Source of the DNA: Haliea sp964022665
GTDB taxonomy: Bacteria; Pseudomonadota; Gammaproteobacteria; Pseudomonadales; Halieaceae
Assembly: GCA_964022665.1 (NCBI GenBank)
Contig: CAXIDF010000011.1
Coordinates: 1 to 64,000, forward strand
DNA: 64,000 nt
Reading direction: 5' to 3'
Made by a program: the position numbers and the translations under genes. The notes beneath the pieces are model-generated. The model worked only from the letters and a program-made list of their open reading frames with translations, ran no database searches and was not told where the DNA came from. Below are positions 1 to 7,285 of the stretch, one piece after another. Position 1 is the stretch's first letter. Each line of letters begins with the position of its first letter.

Positions 1-55
1 CCGTGAAGGCGGCCGCACCGTGGGTGCTGGCGTCGTCGCCAAGATCATCGAGTAA
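1..55 (+). CDS. tuf: Elongation factor Tu, C-terminal end (partial)
   Basis: Only the last 17 codons and the TAA stop are inside the window. They read as the conserved EF-Tu C-terminus (REGGRTVGAG, then VVAKIIE). EF-Tu delivers aminoacyl-tRNA to the ribosome as a GTP complex. Its position just upstream of the S10 operon fits the usual str operon (rpsL-rpsG-fusA-tuf) to S10 order of gammaproteobacteria. A terminator follows about 20 bases later, so this is the end of the str transcript. Confidence 0.93.
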   Translation, partial: REGGRTVGAGVVAKIIE

Positions 56-74
56 ACTGGCCCTTGTTAGACAG

Positions 75-103
75 AAAAGCCCGGCCATGTGCCGGGCTTT
101 TTT
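75..103. terminator. Bidirectional Rho-independent terminator after tuf
   Basis: A GC-rich stem (AAGCCCGGC / GCCGGGCTT, loop CATGT) is followed by six T on the plus strand and preceded by four A, which give a T-run on the minus strand. It can end both tuf (plus) and the TM2 gene (minus), whose stop codons flank it. Confidence 0.9.
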
Positions 104-117
104 GTTCTAGGCTTGTC

Positions 118-519
118 CTATTGGCGCTGCAGATTGCGTTCTGAAATCTGGCTGTTCAGGGTGAGGAAGTCGTACAGAATGCCAAGCCCGAAAAGCCCCA
201 CCGTGAGCAGGTAAAGGAGGCCGGTGACGATCTTGCCCATGTAGAACCGGTGCACACCGAAGATGCCGAGGAAAGTGAGTAGAATCCAGGCAAGGCTGTA
301 GTCGGTTGGGCCCTCTACGTAGCGCCGATCGGCATCCCGTGCCATACCGGGTATCAGCAACAGGTCGATAATCCAGCCGATGAAGAACAGGCCGAGGGTG
401 AAAAACCAGATAACCCCCGTGATCTGGCGGCCATAGTAGAAGCGGTGGGCGCCAATAAAGCCAAAGATCCATAACAGATAGCCGATGAGTACCGAATGCG
501 TTTCGTTGTCGTTGCGCAT
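118..519 (-). CDS. TM2-domain membrane protein with two tandem TM2 repeats
   Basis: A 133-aa integral membrane protein. The start is ATG at 519 with AGGAGA about 8 bases upstream; a longer upstream reading frame exists but has no ribosome site. Two halves carry the same pattern: GAHRFYYGRQITG at about residues 18-30 and GVHRFYMGKIVTG at about 85-97. Each is followed by a hydrophobic helix with a conserved T-x-G-L and a terminal Asp-Leu. This is the TM2 (PF05154) signature present twice, giving about four membrane helices. The function of bacterial TM2 proteins is unknown. The gene is transcribed toward tuf and shares its terminator. Confidence 0.85.
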   Translation of the reverse strand: MRNDNETHSVLIGYLLWIFGFIGAHRFYYGRQITGVIWFFTLGLFFIGWIIDLLLIPGMARDADRRYVEGPTDYSLAWILLTFLGIFGVHRFYMGKIVTGLLYLLTVGLFGLGILYDFLTLNSQISERNLQRQ

Positions 520-715
520 GTGCTTTTCTCCTGAAGCCAGTAGGGGCATCGTTACCGCTGCGCGGATTAACGTCAAGGCCCGATGTTGGGTAACGGGTAT
601 CCTCGCCATGATCTGGATCATGGCACCAGGCCCGCTGCATGAACTACGCTGAAGGGCCGCCGCTGGCTGGGAGCAGCATTGTCCTGGCCGGGCCATTAAT
701 AAGCAAGGAGACACC

Positions 716-958
716 ATGTCAGTAGAGCATCACGACCTCGTACACGAGTTCCCCGAATTCCGCGACCGGATCCACGCCCTGAAGGTGAACGATGCACATT
801 TTCGCAAACTGTTCGATGAATACCACGAACTGACCAGGGAGGTGGAAAATATGGAGAACGAAGTGACACCGGTGGCGACACATACCGAAGAGCAGGCCAA
901 ACTGCGGCGTTTACATTTGAAAGACGCCCTCTATTGCATGCTCAACGCTGCGGTGTAA
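716..958 (+). CDS. DUF465 / YdcH-family small coiled-coil protein
   Basis: An 80-aa protein starting at ATG 716 behind a clear AAGGAG site. It is highly charged and almost all helical, with the DUF465 pattern of an N-terminal HDLVHEFPEF motif, a central F-x-x-L-x-x-E-Y-H-E-L heptad-like segment and a C-terminal L-K-D-x-L-Y motif. Family members are small cytosolic proteins of unknown function. The next gene starts two bases after its stop, so the two are probably co-transcribed. Confidence 0.85.
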   Translation: MSVEHHDLVHEFPEFRDRIHALKVNDAHFRKLFDEYHELTREVENMENEVTPVATHTEEQAKLRRLHLKDALYCMLNAAV

Positions 959-959
959 C

Positions 960-1283
960 ATGGCGCCCATGAGTAATGCAGAAGTACGCGCCCGGCTGTC
1001 GGCGAGCCTTGCCGAGCTGGAGCTTCGTCTGGGCAGCATCAAGCGCGATGTGACCCGAAGCCATTCCGGAGACTGGGCCGAGCAGGCCCAGGAGCGGGAG
1101 AATGACGAGGTAGAGGACGCTATCGGCCTGGAAACCACGCAGTCGATTGCCGACACCCGCGCGGCGCTCGCTCGCCTGGATGCCGGCACCTACGGCCACT
1201 GCACGCGCTGCGGCGAGGCCATTGGCGCAGCGCGGCTGGAGGCGCTGCCAACGGCCGCACATTGTGTGAATTGTGCAGATTAA
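960..1283 (+). CDS. TraR/DksA-family zinc-finger protein
   Basis: A 107-aa protein with an N-terminal helical half and a C-terminal zinc finger made of C-T-R-C (about residues 81-84) and C-V-N-C (about 102-105). The central D-W-A-E segment and acidic E-N-D-E-V stretch resemble the coiled-coil region of DksA relatives that enter the RNA polymerase secondary channel. It is shorter than DksA (about 150 aa), so a minor DksA-like or TraR-like regulator is likely. The start is ATG 960, two bases after the preceding stop; ATG 969 is also possible, and neither has a strong ribosome site. Confidence 0.82.
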   Translation: MAPMSNAEVRARLSASLAELELRLGSIKRDVTRSHSGDWAEQAQERENDEVEDAIGLETTQSIADTRAALARLDAGTYGHCTRCGEAIGAARLEALPTAAHCVNCAD

Positions 1284-1321
1284 AGCGGCCCTCTCACCAC
1301 TAAAATAATCCCGCACCCTGC

Positions 1322-1350
1322 TTGACAGTGCGCGGGCTGGTCTTTAGAAT
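1322..1350 (+). promoter_or_regulatory. Sigma70 promoter of the S10 operon
   Basis: TTGACA at 1322-1327 and TAGAAT at 1345-1350 are separated by 17 bases. A perfect -35, a near-consensus -10 and ideal spacing upstream of rpsJ make this a strong housekeeping promoter. The expected transcript start near 1357 leaves a leader of only about 60 bases. Confidence 0.85.
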
Positions 1351-1367
1351 TCGCGTTCCTTTTTCGG

Positions 1368-1396
1368 GGGGCTCCATTGCGGACCCCTGGTTTTTT
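1368..1396 (+). promoter_or_regulatory. Hairpin plus T-run in the rpsJ leader (possible attenuator)
   Basis: GGGG-C-TCC (1368-1375) can pair with GGA-CCCC (1381-1387) around the loop ATTGC. TGG and six T follow at 1391-1396. It resembles a weak intrinsic terminator ahead of rpsJ. In E. coli, L4 regulates the S10 operon through leader attenuation; a similar role here is inferred only. Confidence 0.45.
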
Positions 1397-1416
1397 ATTG
1401 ATTGGAGTTAGGTCTG

Positions 1417-1728
1417 GTGCAGAACCAACGCATTCGTATTCGCCTCAAGGCTTTCGACCATCGCCTGATAGACACGTCTACCCAGGAAATCGTGGAAACC
1501 GCTCGCCGCACTGGCGCGCAGGTCAAGGGGCCGATCCCGCTCCCGACCCGCAAAGAGAAGTACACCGTGCTGGTCTCCCCGCACGTGAACAAAGACGCTC
1601 GTGACCAGTACGAAATCCGTACCCACAAGCGTCTGCTGGACATCGTGGAGCCTACCGAAAAAACAGTAGACGCCCTGATGAAACTGGACCTGGCAGCAGG
1701 TGTAGAAGTACAGATCAGTCTTGGTTAA
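1417..1728 (+). CDS. rpsJ: 30S ribosomal protein S10
   Basis: A 103-aa protein, the usual length. It starts at GTG 1417, giving the conserved N-terminus (M)QNQRIRIRLKAF; GGAG lies about nine bases upstream. S10 sits in the 30S head and doubles as NusE in transcription antitermination. It is the first gene of the S10 operon, behind a near-consensus promoter. A longer upstream TTG start would add residues not found in S10. Confidence 0.97.
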   Translation: MQNQRIRIRLKAFDHRLIDTSTQEIVETARRTGAQVKGPIPLPTRKEKYTVLVSPHVNKDARDQYEIRTHKRLLDIVEPTEKTVDALMKLDLAAGVEVQISLG

Positions 1729-1750
1729 CGACAATTCGTAGCAAGACCTG

Positions 1751-1830
1751 CCCGTAGGCCATGTGGCTTGCGGGTGTGTAACGCCCGGTTCTTTAAAGCA
1801 AGGCGGGGCGGCCATAGAGGGTAAGCCCCG
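1751..1830 (+). promoter_or_regulatory. Two stem-loops in the rpsJ-rplC spacer
   Basis: The 122-base gap between rpsJ and rplC holds one hairpin at 1751-1774 (arms CCCGTAGGCC and GGCTTGCGGG) and a second with arms CGGGGC (1804-1809) and GCCCCG (1825-1830). No T-run follows either. They could be RNA-processing or translational control elements; this is inferred from base pairing only. Confidence 0.5.
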
Positions 1831-1850
1831 TACACTGAGAGGTTAGCAAG

Positions 1851-2486
1851 ATGACTATTGGCTTAGTCGGCCGTAAGTCCGGTATGACTCGTGTTTTTAC
1901 CGAGGACGGCGCATCCATACCAGTAACCGTAGTGGAGGTCTCTCCAAACCGCGTTACTCAGATCAAAGAGCTCGATAGCGATGGCTATCGTGCGATCCAG
2001 GTCACGGCGGGTAACCGCAAGGCCTCGAAAGTGAGTAAATCAGCAGCGGGTCACTTCGCCAAGGCGGGTGTGGAAGCCGGCACGGGTCTCTGGGAGTTCC
2101 GCCTTGCGGAAAGCGATGAGGCTCCTGCGGTGGGTTCCGAGCTGACGGTTGCACATTTTGCTGCTGGCCAGAAAGTGGATGTGGCCGGCAAATCCAAGGG
2201 CAAGGGTTTCCAGGGCGTAATCAAGCGCTGGAACTTCTCCATGCAGGACGCGACTCACGGCAACTCGTTGTCGCACCGTGCCCCGGGTTCAATTGGTCAG
2301 TGCCAGACGCCTGGTCGTGTGTTCAAGGGCAAGAAGATGTCCGGTCACATGGGCGCTGAAACGGTGACCACCCAGGGTCTGGAGATCGTGCGTGTTGATG
2401 CGGAGCGGAACCTGCTTCTCATCAAGGGCGCTGTCCCCGGTGCACCCGGCGGAGACGTTATCGTGCGTCCCGCGGTCAAGGCTTAA
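1851..2486 (+). CDS. rplC: 50S ribosomal protein L3
   Basis: A 211-aa protein starting M-T-I-G-L-V-G-R-K-S-G-M-T-R, the standard L3 N-terminus. The conserved loop reaching the peptidyl transferase centre is present (GSIGQCQTPGRVFKGKKMSG). L3 is an early assembly protein that nucleates the 3' domain of 23S rRNA. The start is ATG 1851 behind GAGAGGTTAGCAAG. The 122-base structured spacer before it is longer than the gaps inside the rest of this operon. Confidence 0.97.
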   Translation: MTIGLVGRKSGMTRVFTEDGASIPVTVVEVSPNRVTQIKELDSDGYRAIQVTAGNRKASKVSKSAAGHFAKAGVEAGTGLWEFRLAESDEAPAVGSELTVAHFAAGQKVDVAGKSKGKGFQGVIKRWNFSMQDATHGNSLSHRAPGSIGQCQTPGRVFKGKKMSGHMGAETVTTQGLEIVRVDAERNLLLIKGAVPGAPGGDVIVRPAVKA

Positions 2487-2504
2487 GGTTAGGGGGTCTC
2501 TAAC

Positions 2505-3122
2505 GTGGAATTGAGTGTAGTCAAGCCAGGTAACGCCGCAGCGGGCACGGTTTCAGTGTCTGATGTCGCCTTTGCCCGCGAATACAACGAAGATCTCGTG
2601 CACCAGGTGGTTACCGCTTATCTGGCAGGCGCGCGCCAGGGCACCCGTGCCCAGAAGACGCGTTCCGAAGTCAGCGGCGGTGGCAAGAAGCCCTGGCGCC
2701 AGAAGGGTACCGGTCGCGCCCGCGCTGGCACCATCCGTTCGCCGATCTGGCGCACCGGTGGCGTCACCTTTGCTGCGCGCCCGCAGGATCACTCGCAAAA
2801 AGTGAACCGCAAAATGTACCGCGCGGCCATGCGCTCCATTATGTCGGAGCTCGCGCGTCAGGATCGTCTGCTGGTGGTCGAGAGCATGGATCTTGAGGCG
2901 CCGAAGACCAAGCTGCTGGTCAAGCAGTTGGGTGAATACGGTCTGGACAACGTGCTGATCGTCACCGCGGAGCTGGGTGAGAACCTGTACCTCGCAGCGC
3001 GCAACCTGCACAAGGTTGATGTGCGCGATGTGGACGGTGTTGATCCGGTGAGCCTGATCGCCTACGACAAGGTGATGGTCACTGTGGATGCCGTGAAGAA
3101 GATTGAGGAGATGCTCGCATGA
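2505..3122 (+). CDS. rplD: 50S ribosomal protein L4
   Basis: A 205-aa protein starting with GTG at 2505 (M-E-L-S-V-V) behind AGGGGG. It shows the L4 signature region GARQGTRAQKTRSEVSGGGK, then KPWRQKGTGRARAG. L4 lines the exit tunnel with its long loop. In E. coli it represses its own operon by acting on the S10 leader, which makes the leader hairpin upstream of rpsJ relevant. The last four bases overlap the start of rplW (ATGA), indicating translational coupling. Confidence 0.97.
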   Translation: MELSVVKPGNAAAGTVSVSDVAFAREYNEDLVHQVVTAYLAGARQGTRAQKTRSEVSGGGKKPWRQKGTGRARAGTIRSPIWRTGGVTFAARPQDHSQKVNRKMYRAAMRSIMSELARQDRLLVVESMDLEAPKTKLLVKQLGEYGLDNVLIVTAELGENLYLAARNLHKVDVRDVDGVDPVSLIAYDKVMVTVDAVKKIEEMLA

Positions 3123-3415
3123 ACCAGGAGCGGATTTTCCAGGTATTGGTAGCGCCACACGTGTCCGAGAAGGCTGCGGTACTGGCGGACGCCAATAACC
3201 AGTACGTTTTCAAGGTGGCTGTGAATGCAACCAAGGCCGAAATCAAGAAGTCGGTCGAGCAGCTGTTCAAAGTCAAGGTCGATGCCGTGCAGACCCTTAA
3301 GGTCAAAGGCAAGGTCAAGCGTAACAAGTATGGCCTGAGCGCGCGTCCGACCTGGAAGAAGGCATATGTTCGTCTGGAGCAGGGTCAGGACATCGACTTT
3401 GCCGTGGCTGAATAA
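3119..3415 (+). CDS. rplW: 50S ribosomal protein L23
   Basis: A 98-aa protein with the typical N-terminus M-N-Q-E-R-I-F-Q-V-L and the conserved P-H-V-S-E-K-A motif. L23 sits at the tunnel exit and is the docking point for trigger factor and SRP. It starts at ATG 3119 inside the stop of rplD (4-base overlap). Length and order match the standard S10 operon. Confidence 0.96.
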   Translation: MNQERIFQVLVAPHVSEKAAVLADANNQYVFKVAVNATKAEIKKSVEQLFKVKVDAVQTLKVKGKVKRNKYGLSARPTWKKAYVRLEQGQDIDFAVAE

Positions 3416-3429
3416 GGAGTAGGTGCGAG

Positions 3430-4257
3430 ATGGCAGTTTTAACAAGTAAACCGACATCGCCAGGGCGTCGTCACGTCGTCCGCGTGGTGAGCGAGGACCT
3501 GCACAAAGGTGCGCCTCACGCTCCCCTGCTGGAAAAGCAGAGCCGTCGCGGCGGTCGCAACAACAACGGTCGCATCACCGTGCGTCACGTTGGTGGTGGC
3601 CACAAGCAGCACTACCGTATTATCGATTTCAAGCGTTCCAAGGACGGTATTCCGGCCAAGGTTGAGCGCCTCGAGTACGATCCCAACCGCACGGCGAACA
3701 TCGCCCTGCTGTTGTTCGCAGACGGTGAGCGTCGTTACATCATCGCGCCCAAGGGCGTGAAGGCGGGCGATGTTCTGCAGTCCGGGTCCGCGGCGTCAAT
3801 CAAGATTGGTAACTGCCTGCCGTTGCGTAACATCCCTGTGGGCTCAGTCATCCACGCGGTTGAGCTGAAGCCCGGCAAAGGTGCCCAGGTGGCGCGCTCT
3901 GCAGGTGCTTCGGTGCAGCTGGTCGCTCGCGAAGGGCAATACGCAACGCTGCGTCTGCGTTCCGGCGAAATGCGCAAGGTGCTTTCCGACTGCCGCGCCA
4001 CTATTGGCGAGGTGTCGAATTCCGAGCACAGCCTGCGCAAGCTCGGCAAGGCTGGTGCTGCTCGCTGGCGCGGTGTGCGTCCAACCGTGCGCGGTGTGGC
4101 GATGAACCCGGTTGATCACCCGCATGGTGGTGGTGAAGGCCGCACTTCAGGTGGCCGGCACCCGGTCAGCCCGTGGGGTACCCCGACCAAGGGCTACAAG
4201 ACGCGCTCGAACAAACGCACTGACGGCCTTATTGTGCGCCGTCGTGGCAAGAAATAA
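3430..4257 (+). CDS. rplB: 50S ribosomal protein L2
   Basis: A 275-aa protein with the hallmark motifs SRRGGRNNNGRIT near residues 37-49 and, toward the C-terminus, the universally conserved MNPVDHPHGGGEGRTSGG segment. Its histidine is near the peptidyl transferase centre. L2 is a primary 23S rRNA binder needed for subunit joining. It starts at ATG 3430 after GGAGTAGGTGCGAG, 14 bases after rplW. Confidence 0.97.
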   Translation: MAVLTSKPTSPGRRHVVRVVSEDLHKGAPHAPLLEKQSRRGGRNNNGRITVRHVGGGHKQHYRIIDFKRSKDGIPAKVERLEYDPNRTANIALLLFADGERRYIIAPKGVKAGDVLQSGSAASIKIGNCLPLRNIPVGSVIHAVELKPGKGAQVARSAGASVQLVAREGQYATLRLRSGEMRKVLSDCRATIGEVSNSEHSLRKLGKAGAARWRGVRPTVRGVAMNPVDHPHGGGEGRTSGGRHPVSPWGTPTKGYKTRSNKRTDGLIVRRRGKK

Positions 4258-4295
4258 GTTCGGTCGATAGAGCCAAGAGATTAGAGGAAGACACT

Positions 4296-4571
4296 GTGCC
4301 GCGTTCACTGAAAAAAGGTCCCTTTATCGACCTTCACTTGATGAAGAAAGTTGAAGCAGCGATTGAAAGCAACGACCGTCGCCCGATCAAGACCTGGTCG
4401 CGCCGTTCCATGATATCGCCGGATATGGTTGGTCTGACAATCGCCATCCACAATGGCCGTCAGCATGTGCCGGTTTTGATCAATGAAGACATGGTTGGTC
4501 ACAAGCTTGGAGAGTTTGCGGTAACACGCACTTTCAAAGGGCACATTGTGGACAAGAAGGCGAAGCGCTAA
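4296..4571 (+). CDS. rpsS: 30S ribosomal protein S19
   Basis: A 91-aa protein beginning with GTG at 4296 (M-P-R-S-L-K-K-G-P-F), the invariant S19 N-terminus, behind GAGGAAG. S19 forms part of the 30S head with S13 and contacts the A-site finger. It contains the conserved HNGRQHVPV motif and the basic C-terminal tail. It lies between rplB and rplV as in E. coli. Confidence 0.97.
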   Translation: MPRSLKKGPFIDLHLMKKVEAAIESNDRRPIKTWSRRSMISPDMVGLTIAIHNGRQHVPVLINEDMVGHKLGEFAVTRTFKGHIVDKKAKR

Positions 4572-4599
4572 GCGCTGGTCTATAGCGAGGTTTAGGAAA

Positions 4600-4938
4600 A
4601 TGGAAGTTGCAGCAAGACTGAAAGGTGCGCGGATCTCGGCCCAGAAGGCCCGCCTGGTTGCAGACCAGGTGCGCGGCAAGCCTGTCGAGGAGGCTCTGAG
4701 CCTGCTCGAATTCAGCACCAAAAAGGCAGCTCAGATCGTCAAGAAAATTCTCGACTCTGCGATTGCCAATGCTGAGAACAATGAAGGCGCGGATGTGGAT
4801 GAGCTTAAAGTGTCCAGCATCTTTGTCGACGAAGGTATGACCATGAAGCGTCTGCGGCCACGTGCCAAGGGTCGTGCGGATCGCATTTTCAAGCGTTCCT
4901 GTCATATCACAGTGAAAGTTGCAGACGGCCAAGGCTAA
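4600..4938 (+). CDS. rplV: 50S ribosomal protein L22
   Basis: A 112-aa protein starting at ATG 4600 (M-E-V-A-A-R-L-K-G-A), with TTTAGGA just upstream. The L22 beta-hairpin region (MKRLRPRAKGRADRIFKRSC) is intact; it reaches the exit tunnel and is where macrolide-resistance changes occur. An in-frame ATG 18 codons upstream lies inside the end of rpsS and lacks a ribosome site, so it was rejected. Confidence 0.96.
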   Translation: MEVAARLKGARISAQKARLVADQVRGKPVEEALSLLEFSTKKAAQIVKKILDSAIANAENNEGADVDELKVSSIFVDEGMTMKRLRPRAKGRADRIFKRSCHITVKVADGQG

Positions 4939-4955
4939 GTTCAGGAGAAGACCAC

Positions 4956-5627
4956 ATGGGTCAGAAAGTACATCCGGTCGGCATACGTTTAGGTATCGTC
5001 AAAGATCACAACTCGATCTGGTATGCAGATAGCAAAAACTATGCGAAGACGCTGATTACCGATCTTGAAGTACGCAAGTACATCGAGAAAACGCTGGAGC
5101 ACGCTTCCGTGAGCCGCGTTGTAATCGAGCGCCCCGCGCAAACGGCACGTATCACCATACACACCGCCCGCCCGGGTATTGTGATTGGCAAGAAGGGTGA
5201 GGACGTTGACGGCCTGCGCAAGACGCTCGCGGAAAAGATGGGTGTGCCCGTGCATATCAATATCGAGGAAATCCGCAAGCCCGACCTGGATGCGAAGCTG
5301 GTTGCGCAGAACGTTGCGCAGCAGCTGGAGCGCCGTGTGATGTTCCGTCGTGCCATGAAGCGCGTGGTGCAGAACGCGATGCGCCAGGGCGCCGAAGGCA
5401 TCAAGATCCAGGTGGGTGGCCGTCTGGGTGGCGCCGAGATTGCGCGTACCGAATGGTATCGCGAAGGTCGTGTACCGCTGCACACACTGCGCGCAGACAT
5501 CGACTACGCAACCTACGAGGCATCTACCACGTACGGCATCATCGGCGTGAAAGTGTGGATCTTCAAGGGTGAAGTGATTGGCACGGAGCACCATTCCGAC
5601 AGCGCCAAGAAGACAGCAACTAATTAA
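4956..5627 (+). CDS. rpsC: 30S ribosomal protein S3
   Basis: A 223-aa protein beginning M-G-Q-K-V-H-P-V-G-I-R-L. The KH domain motif (RPGIVIGKKGEDVDGLRK) is visible around residues 66-83. S3 lies at the mRNA entry tunnel and contributes to ribosomal helicase activity. The start is ATG 4956 behind AGGAGAAG. It is followed 11 bases later by rplP. Confidence 0.97.
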   Translation: MGQKVHPVGIRLGIVKDHNSIWYADSKNYAKTLITDLEVRKYIEKTLEHASVSRVVIERPAQTARITIHTARPGIVIGKKGEDVDGLRKTLAEKMGVPVHINIEEIRKPDLDAKLVAQNVAQQLERRVMFRRAMKRVVQNAMRQGAEGIKIQVGGRLGGAEIARTEWYREGRVPLHTLRADIDYATYEASTTYGIIGVKVWIFKGEVIGTEHHSDSAKKTATN

Positions 5628-5638
5628 GGGTTACGCAG

Positions 5639-6052
5639 ATGCTTCAACCTAAGCGTACTAAATTCCGCAAGATGATGAAGGGCCGCAACCGCGGCCTGGC
5701 AGAGCGCGGCAGCAAGGTCAGTTTTGGCGAGTTTGGCCTCAAGGCAACTGGCCGCGGCCGCCTTACGGCGCGCCAGATCGAAGCCGCCCGTCGTGCGATG
5801 ACCCGCCATATCAAGCGTGGCGGGAAAATCTGGATCCGGGTCTTCCCCGACAAGCCGATTACCGGCAAGCCGTTGGAAGTTCGTCAGGGTAAGGGTAAGG
5901 GTAACGTTGAGTACTGGGTAGCCCAGATTCAGCCCGGCAAGGTTCTGTACGAAGTGCAGGGTGTTTCCGAGGAGCTGGCGCGGGAAGCGTTTGCCCTGGC
6001 CGCCGCGAAGATTCCGGTAGCTACTACATTTGTTAAACGGTCGGTGATGTGA
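5639..6052 (+). CDS. rplP: 50S ribosomal protein L16
   Basis: A 137-aa protein with the standard L16 N-terminus M-L-Q-P-K-R-T-K-F-R-K. L16 helps organise the A-site tRNA and the peptidyl transferase centre. The conserved G-G-K-I-W-I-R-V-F-P-D-K-P and the P-G-K-V-L-Y-E-V motif are present. The TGA stop overlaps the ATG of rpmC by one base (TGATG). Confidence 0.97.
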   Translation: MLQPKRTKFRKMMKGRNRGLAERGSKVSFGEFGLKATGRGRLTARQIEAARRAMTRHIKRGGKIWIRVFPDKPITGKPLEVRQGKGKGNVEYWVAQIQPGKVLYEVQGVSEELAREAFALAAAKIPVATTFVKRSVM

Positions 6053-6243
6053 TGAAAGCGAGCGAATTGCGTGACAAGTCCCCTGAGGACCTCAACAAGC
6101 AGCTGCTCACCCTGCGTGAAGAGCAGTTCAAGCTGCGCATGCAGAAGTCCACTGGTCAGCTGGGGCAGACGCATCTGCTGCAGCAGAACCAGCGCGACAT
6201 CGCACGCGTCAAGACTTTGCTGAACGAAAAGGCGGGTAACTGA
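6052..6243 (+). CDS. rpmC: 50S ribosomal protein L29
   Basis: A 63-aa helical protein, M-K-A-S-E-L-R-D-K-S, with the family's N-terminal LRxKS and central QFKLRMQKSTGQL motif. L29 lies beside L23 near the tunnel exit. ATG 6052 overlaps the rplP stop and was chosen because it reproduces the E. coli-type N-terminus. A GTG one codon upstream (6049) is the alternative. Confidence 0.95.
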   Translation: MKASELRDKSPEDLNKQLLTLREEQFKLRMQKSTGQLGQTHLLQQNQRDIARVKTLLNEKAGN

Positions 6244-6245
6244 AC

Positions 6246-6512
6246 ATGTCTGGTGCAGAGAAGCGTATACGGACGGCAACTGGCAAGGTTGTCAGCAACA
6301 AAATGGACAAGACCATCACGGTCCTGATTGAGCGCCGCGTCAAGCACCCGGTGTATGGCAAGTACATCACGCGCTCATCCAAGATCCACGCGCACGACGA
6401 GAACAACGTCTGCAGCATTGGTGACACCGTGAAAGTGACCGAGTCCCGGCCCATTTCCAAGAGCAAGACCTGGAAGTTGCTCGAAGTTGTGGTAAACGCC
6501 CAACAGGTTTAA
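6246..6512 (+). CDS. rpsQ: 30S ribosomal protein S17
   Basis: An 88-aa OB-fold protein with the conserved GKVVSNKMDKTITV segment and the S17 signature around the GDTVKVTESRPISKSK region. S17 is a primary 16S rRNA binder. It starts at ATG 6246, two bases after rpmC, and is the last gene of the S10 operon proper. A hairpin separates it from rplN. Confidence 0.96.
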   Translation: MSGAEKRIRTATGKVVSNKMDKTITVLIERRVKHPVYGKYITRSSKIHAHDENNVCSIGDTVKVTESRPISKSKTWKLLEVVVNAQQV

Positions 6513-6523
6513 GCGCTGTTTTT

Positions 6524-6538
6524 TGCGGCCCGGCCGCA
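6524..6538 (+). other. Stem-loop at the S10/spc operon junction
   Basis: TGCGGC (6524-6529) pairs with GCCGCA (6533-6538) around a three-base loop, in the 40-base gap between rpsQ and rplN. The T-run precedes rather than follows the stem, so it is not a plus-strand terminator. No promoter is visible in this gap, so spc genes are probably read through from the S10 promoter. Confidence 0.5.
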
Positions 6539-6552
6539 GTTTGGAGTAAGAG

Positions 6553-6921
6553 ATGATTCAGACAGAGTCGTATTTGGAAGTCGCTGACAACAGCGGTGCC
6601 CGTCGGGTGATGTGCATCAAGGTGCTGGGTGGCTCCAAGCGTCGCTACGCGCGCGTCGGCGACCTCATCAAGGTCACCGTGAAGGAAGCGATTCCGCGCG
6701 GCAAGGTAAAGAAGGGCCAGGTCATGACGGCGGTTGTGGTGCGTACCCGTAAAGGTGTGCGTCGCCCCGATGGCTCGCTGATCAAGTTTGACGACAACGC
6801 CGCTGTGCTGCTGAACAACCAGCAGGCGCCGATCGGCACCCGTATTTTTGGCCCCGTGACTCGTGAGCTGCGTGGCGAGAAGTTTATGAAGATTATTTCT
6901 CTGGCTCCGGAAGTTATCTGA
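6553..6921 (+). CDS. rplN: 50S ribosomal protein L14
   Basis: A 122-aa protein starting M-I-Q-T-E-S-Y-L-E-V-A-D-N-S-G-A, the invariant L14 N-terminus. L14 forms an intersubunit bridge and is the docking site of the silencing factor RsfS. The start at ATG 6553 is preceded by GGAGTAAGAG. It is the first gene of the spc operon order. Confidence 0.97.
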   Translation: MIQTESYLEVADNSGARRVMCIKVLGGSKRRYARVGDLIKVTVKEAIPRGKVKKGQVMTAVVVRTRKGVRRPDGSLIKFDDNAAVLLNNQQAPIGTRIFGPVTRELRGEKFMKIISLAPEVI

Positions 6922-6947
6922 TTCGGCCAGGAGGAGAGGAAACCGTA

Positions 6948-7262
6948 ATGTCCAAGATCAAGCGCGATGACGAAGTGATTATCCTGGCCGGCAAGGACAA
7001 GGGTAAGCGCGGCAAGGTTCGCAAGGTGCTCACTGACAATCGCGTGGTTGTCTCCGGCATCAACATGGTGAAAAAGCACACACGGCCCAACCCGCAAATG
7101 GGTGTCGCCGGGGGCATCGTCGAGCGCGAAGCGCCGATCCAGGTGTCTAACGTGGCAATTTACAACCCGTCGACCAGCAAGGCCGACCGGGTCGGTTACA
7201 AAGTTGATGGGGATACCAAAATGCGTATCTTCAAATCCAGTGGCGAGGCGATTGACGCCTGA
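6948..7262 (+). CDS. rplX: 50S ribosomal protein L24
   Basis: A 104-aa protein with the KOW motif near the N-terminus (DEVIILAGKDKGKRGKV). L24 is one of two assembly-initiator proteins of the large subunit. It starts at ATG 6948 after AGGAGAGGAAACCGTA and lies 26 bases downstream of rplN. Length matches the family. Confidence 0.97.
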   Translation: MSKIKRDDEVIILAGKDKGKRGKVRKVLTDNRVVVSGINMVKKHTRPNPQMGVAGGIVEREAPIQVSNVAIYNPSTSKADRVGYKVDGDTKMRIFKSSGEAIDA

Positions 7263-7285
7263 GTAGGGGGTCAAGGGTAAAAGAC

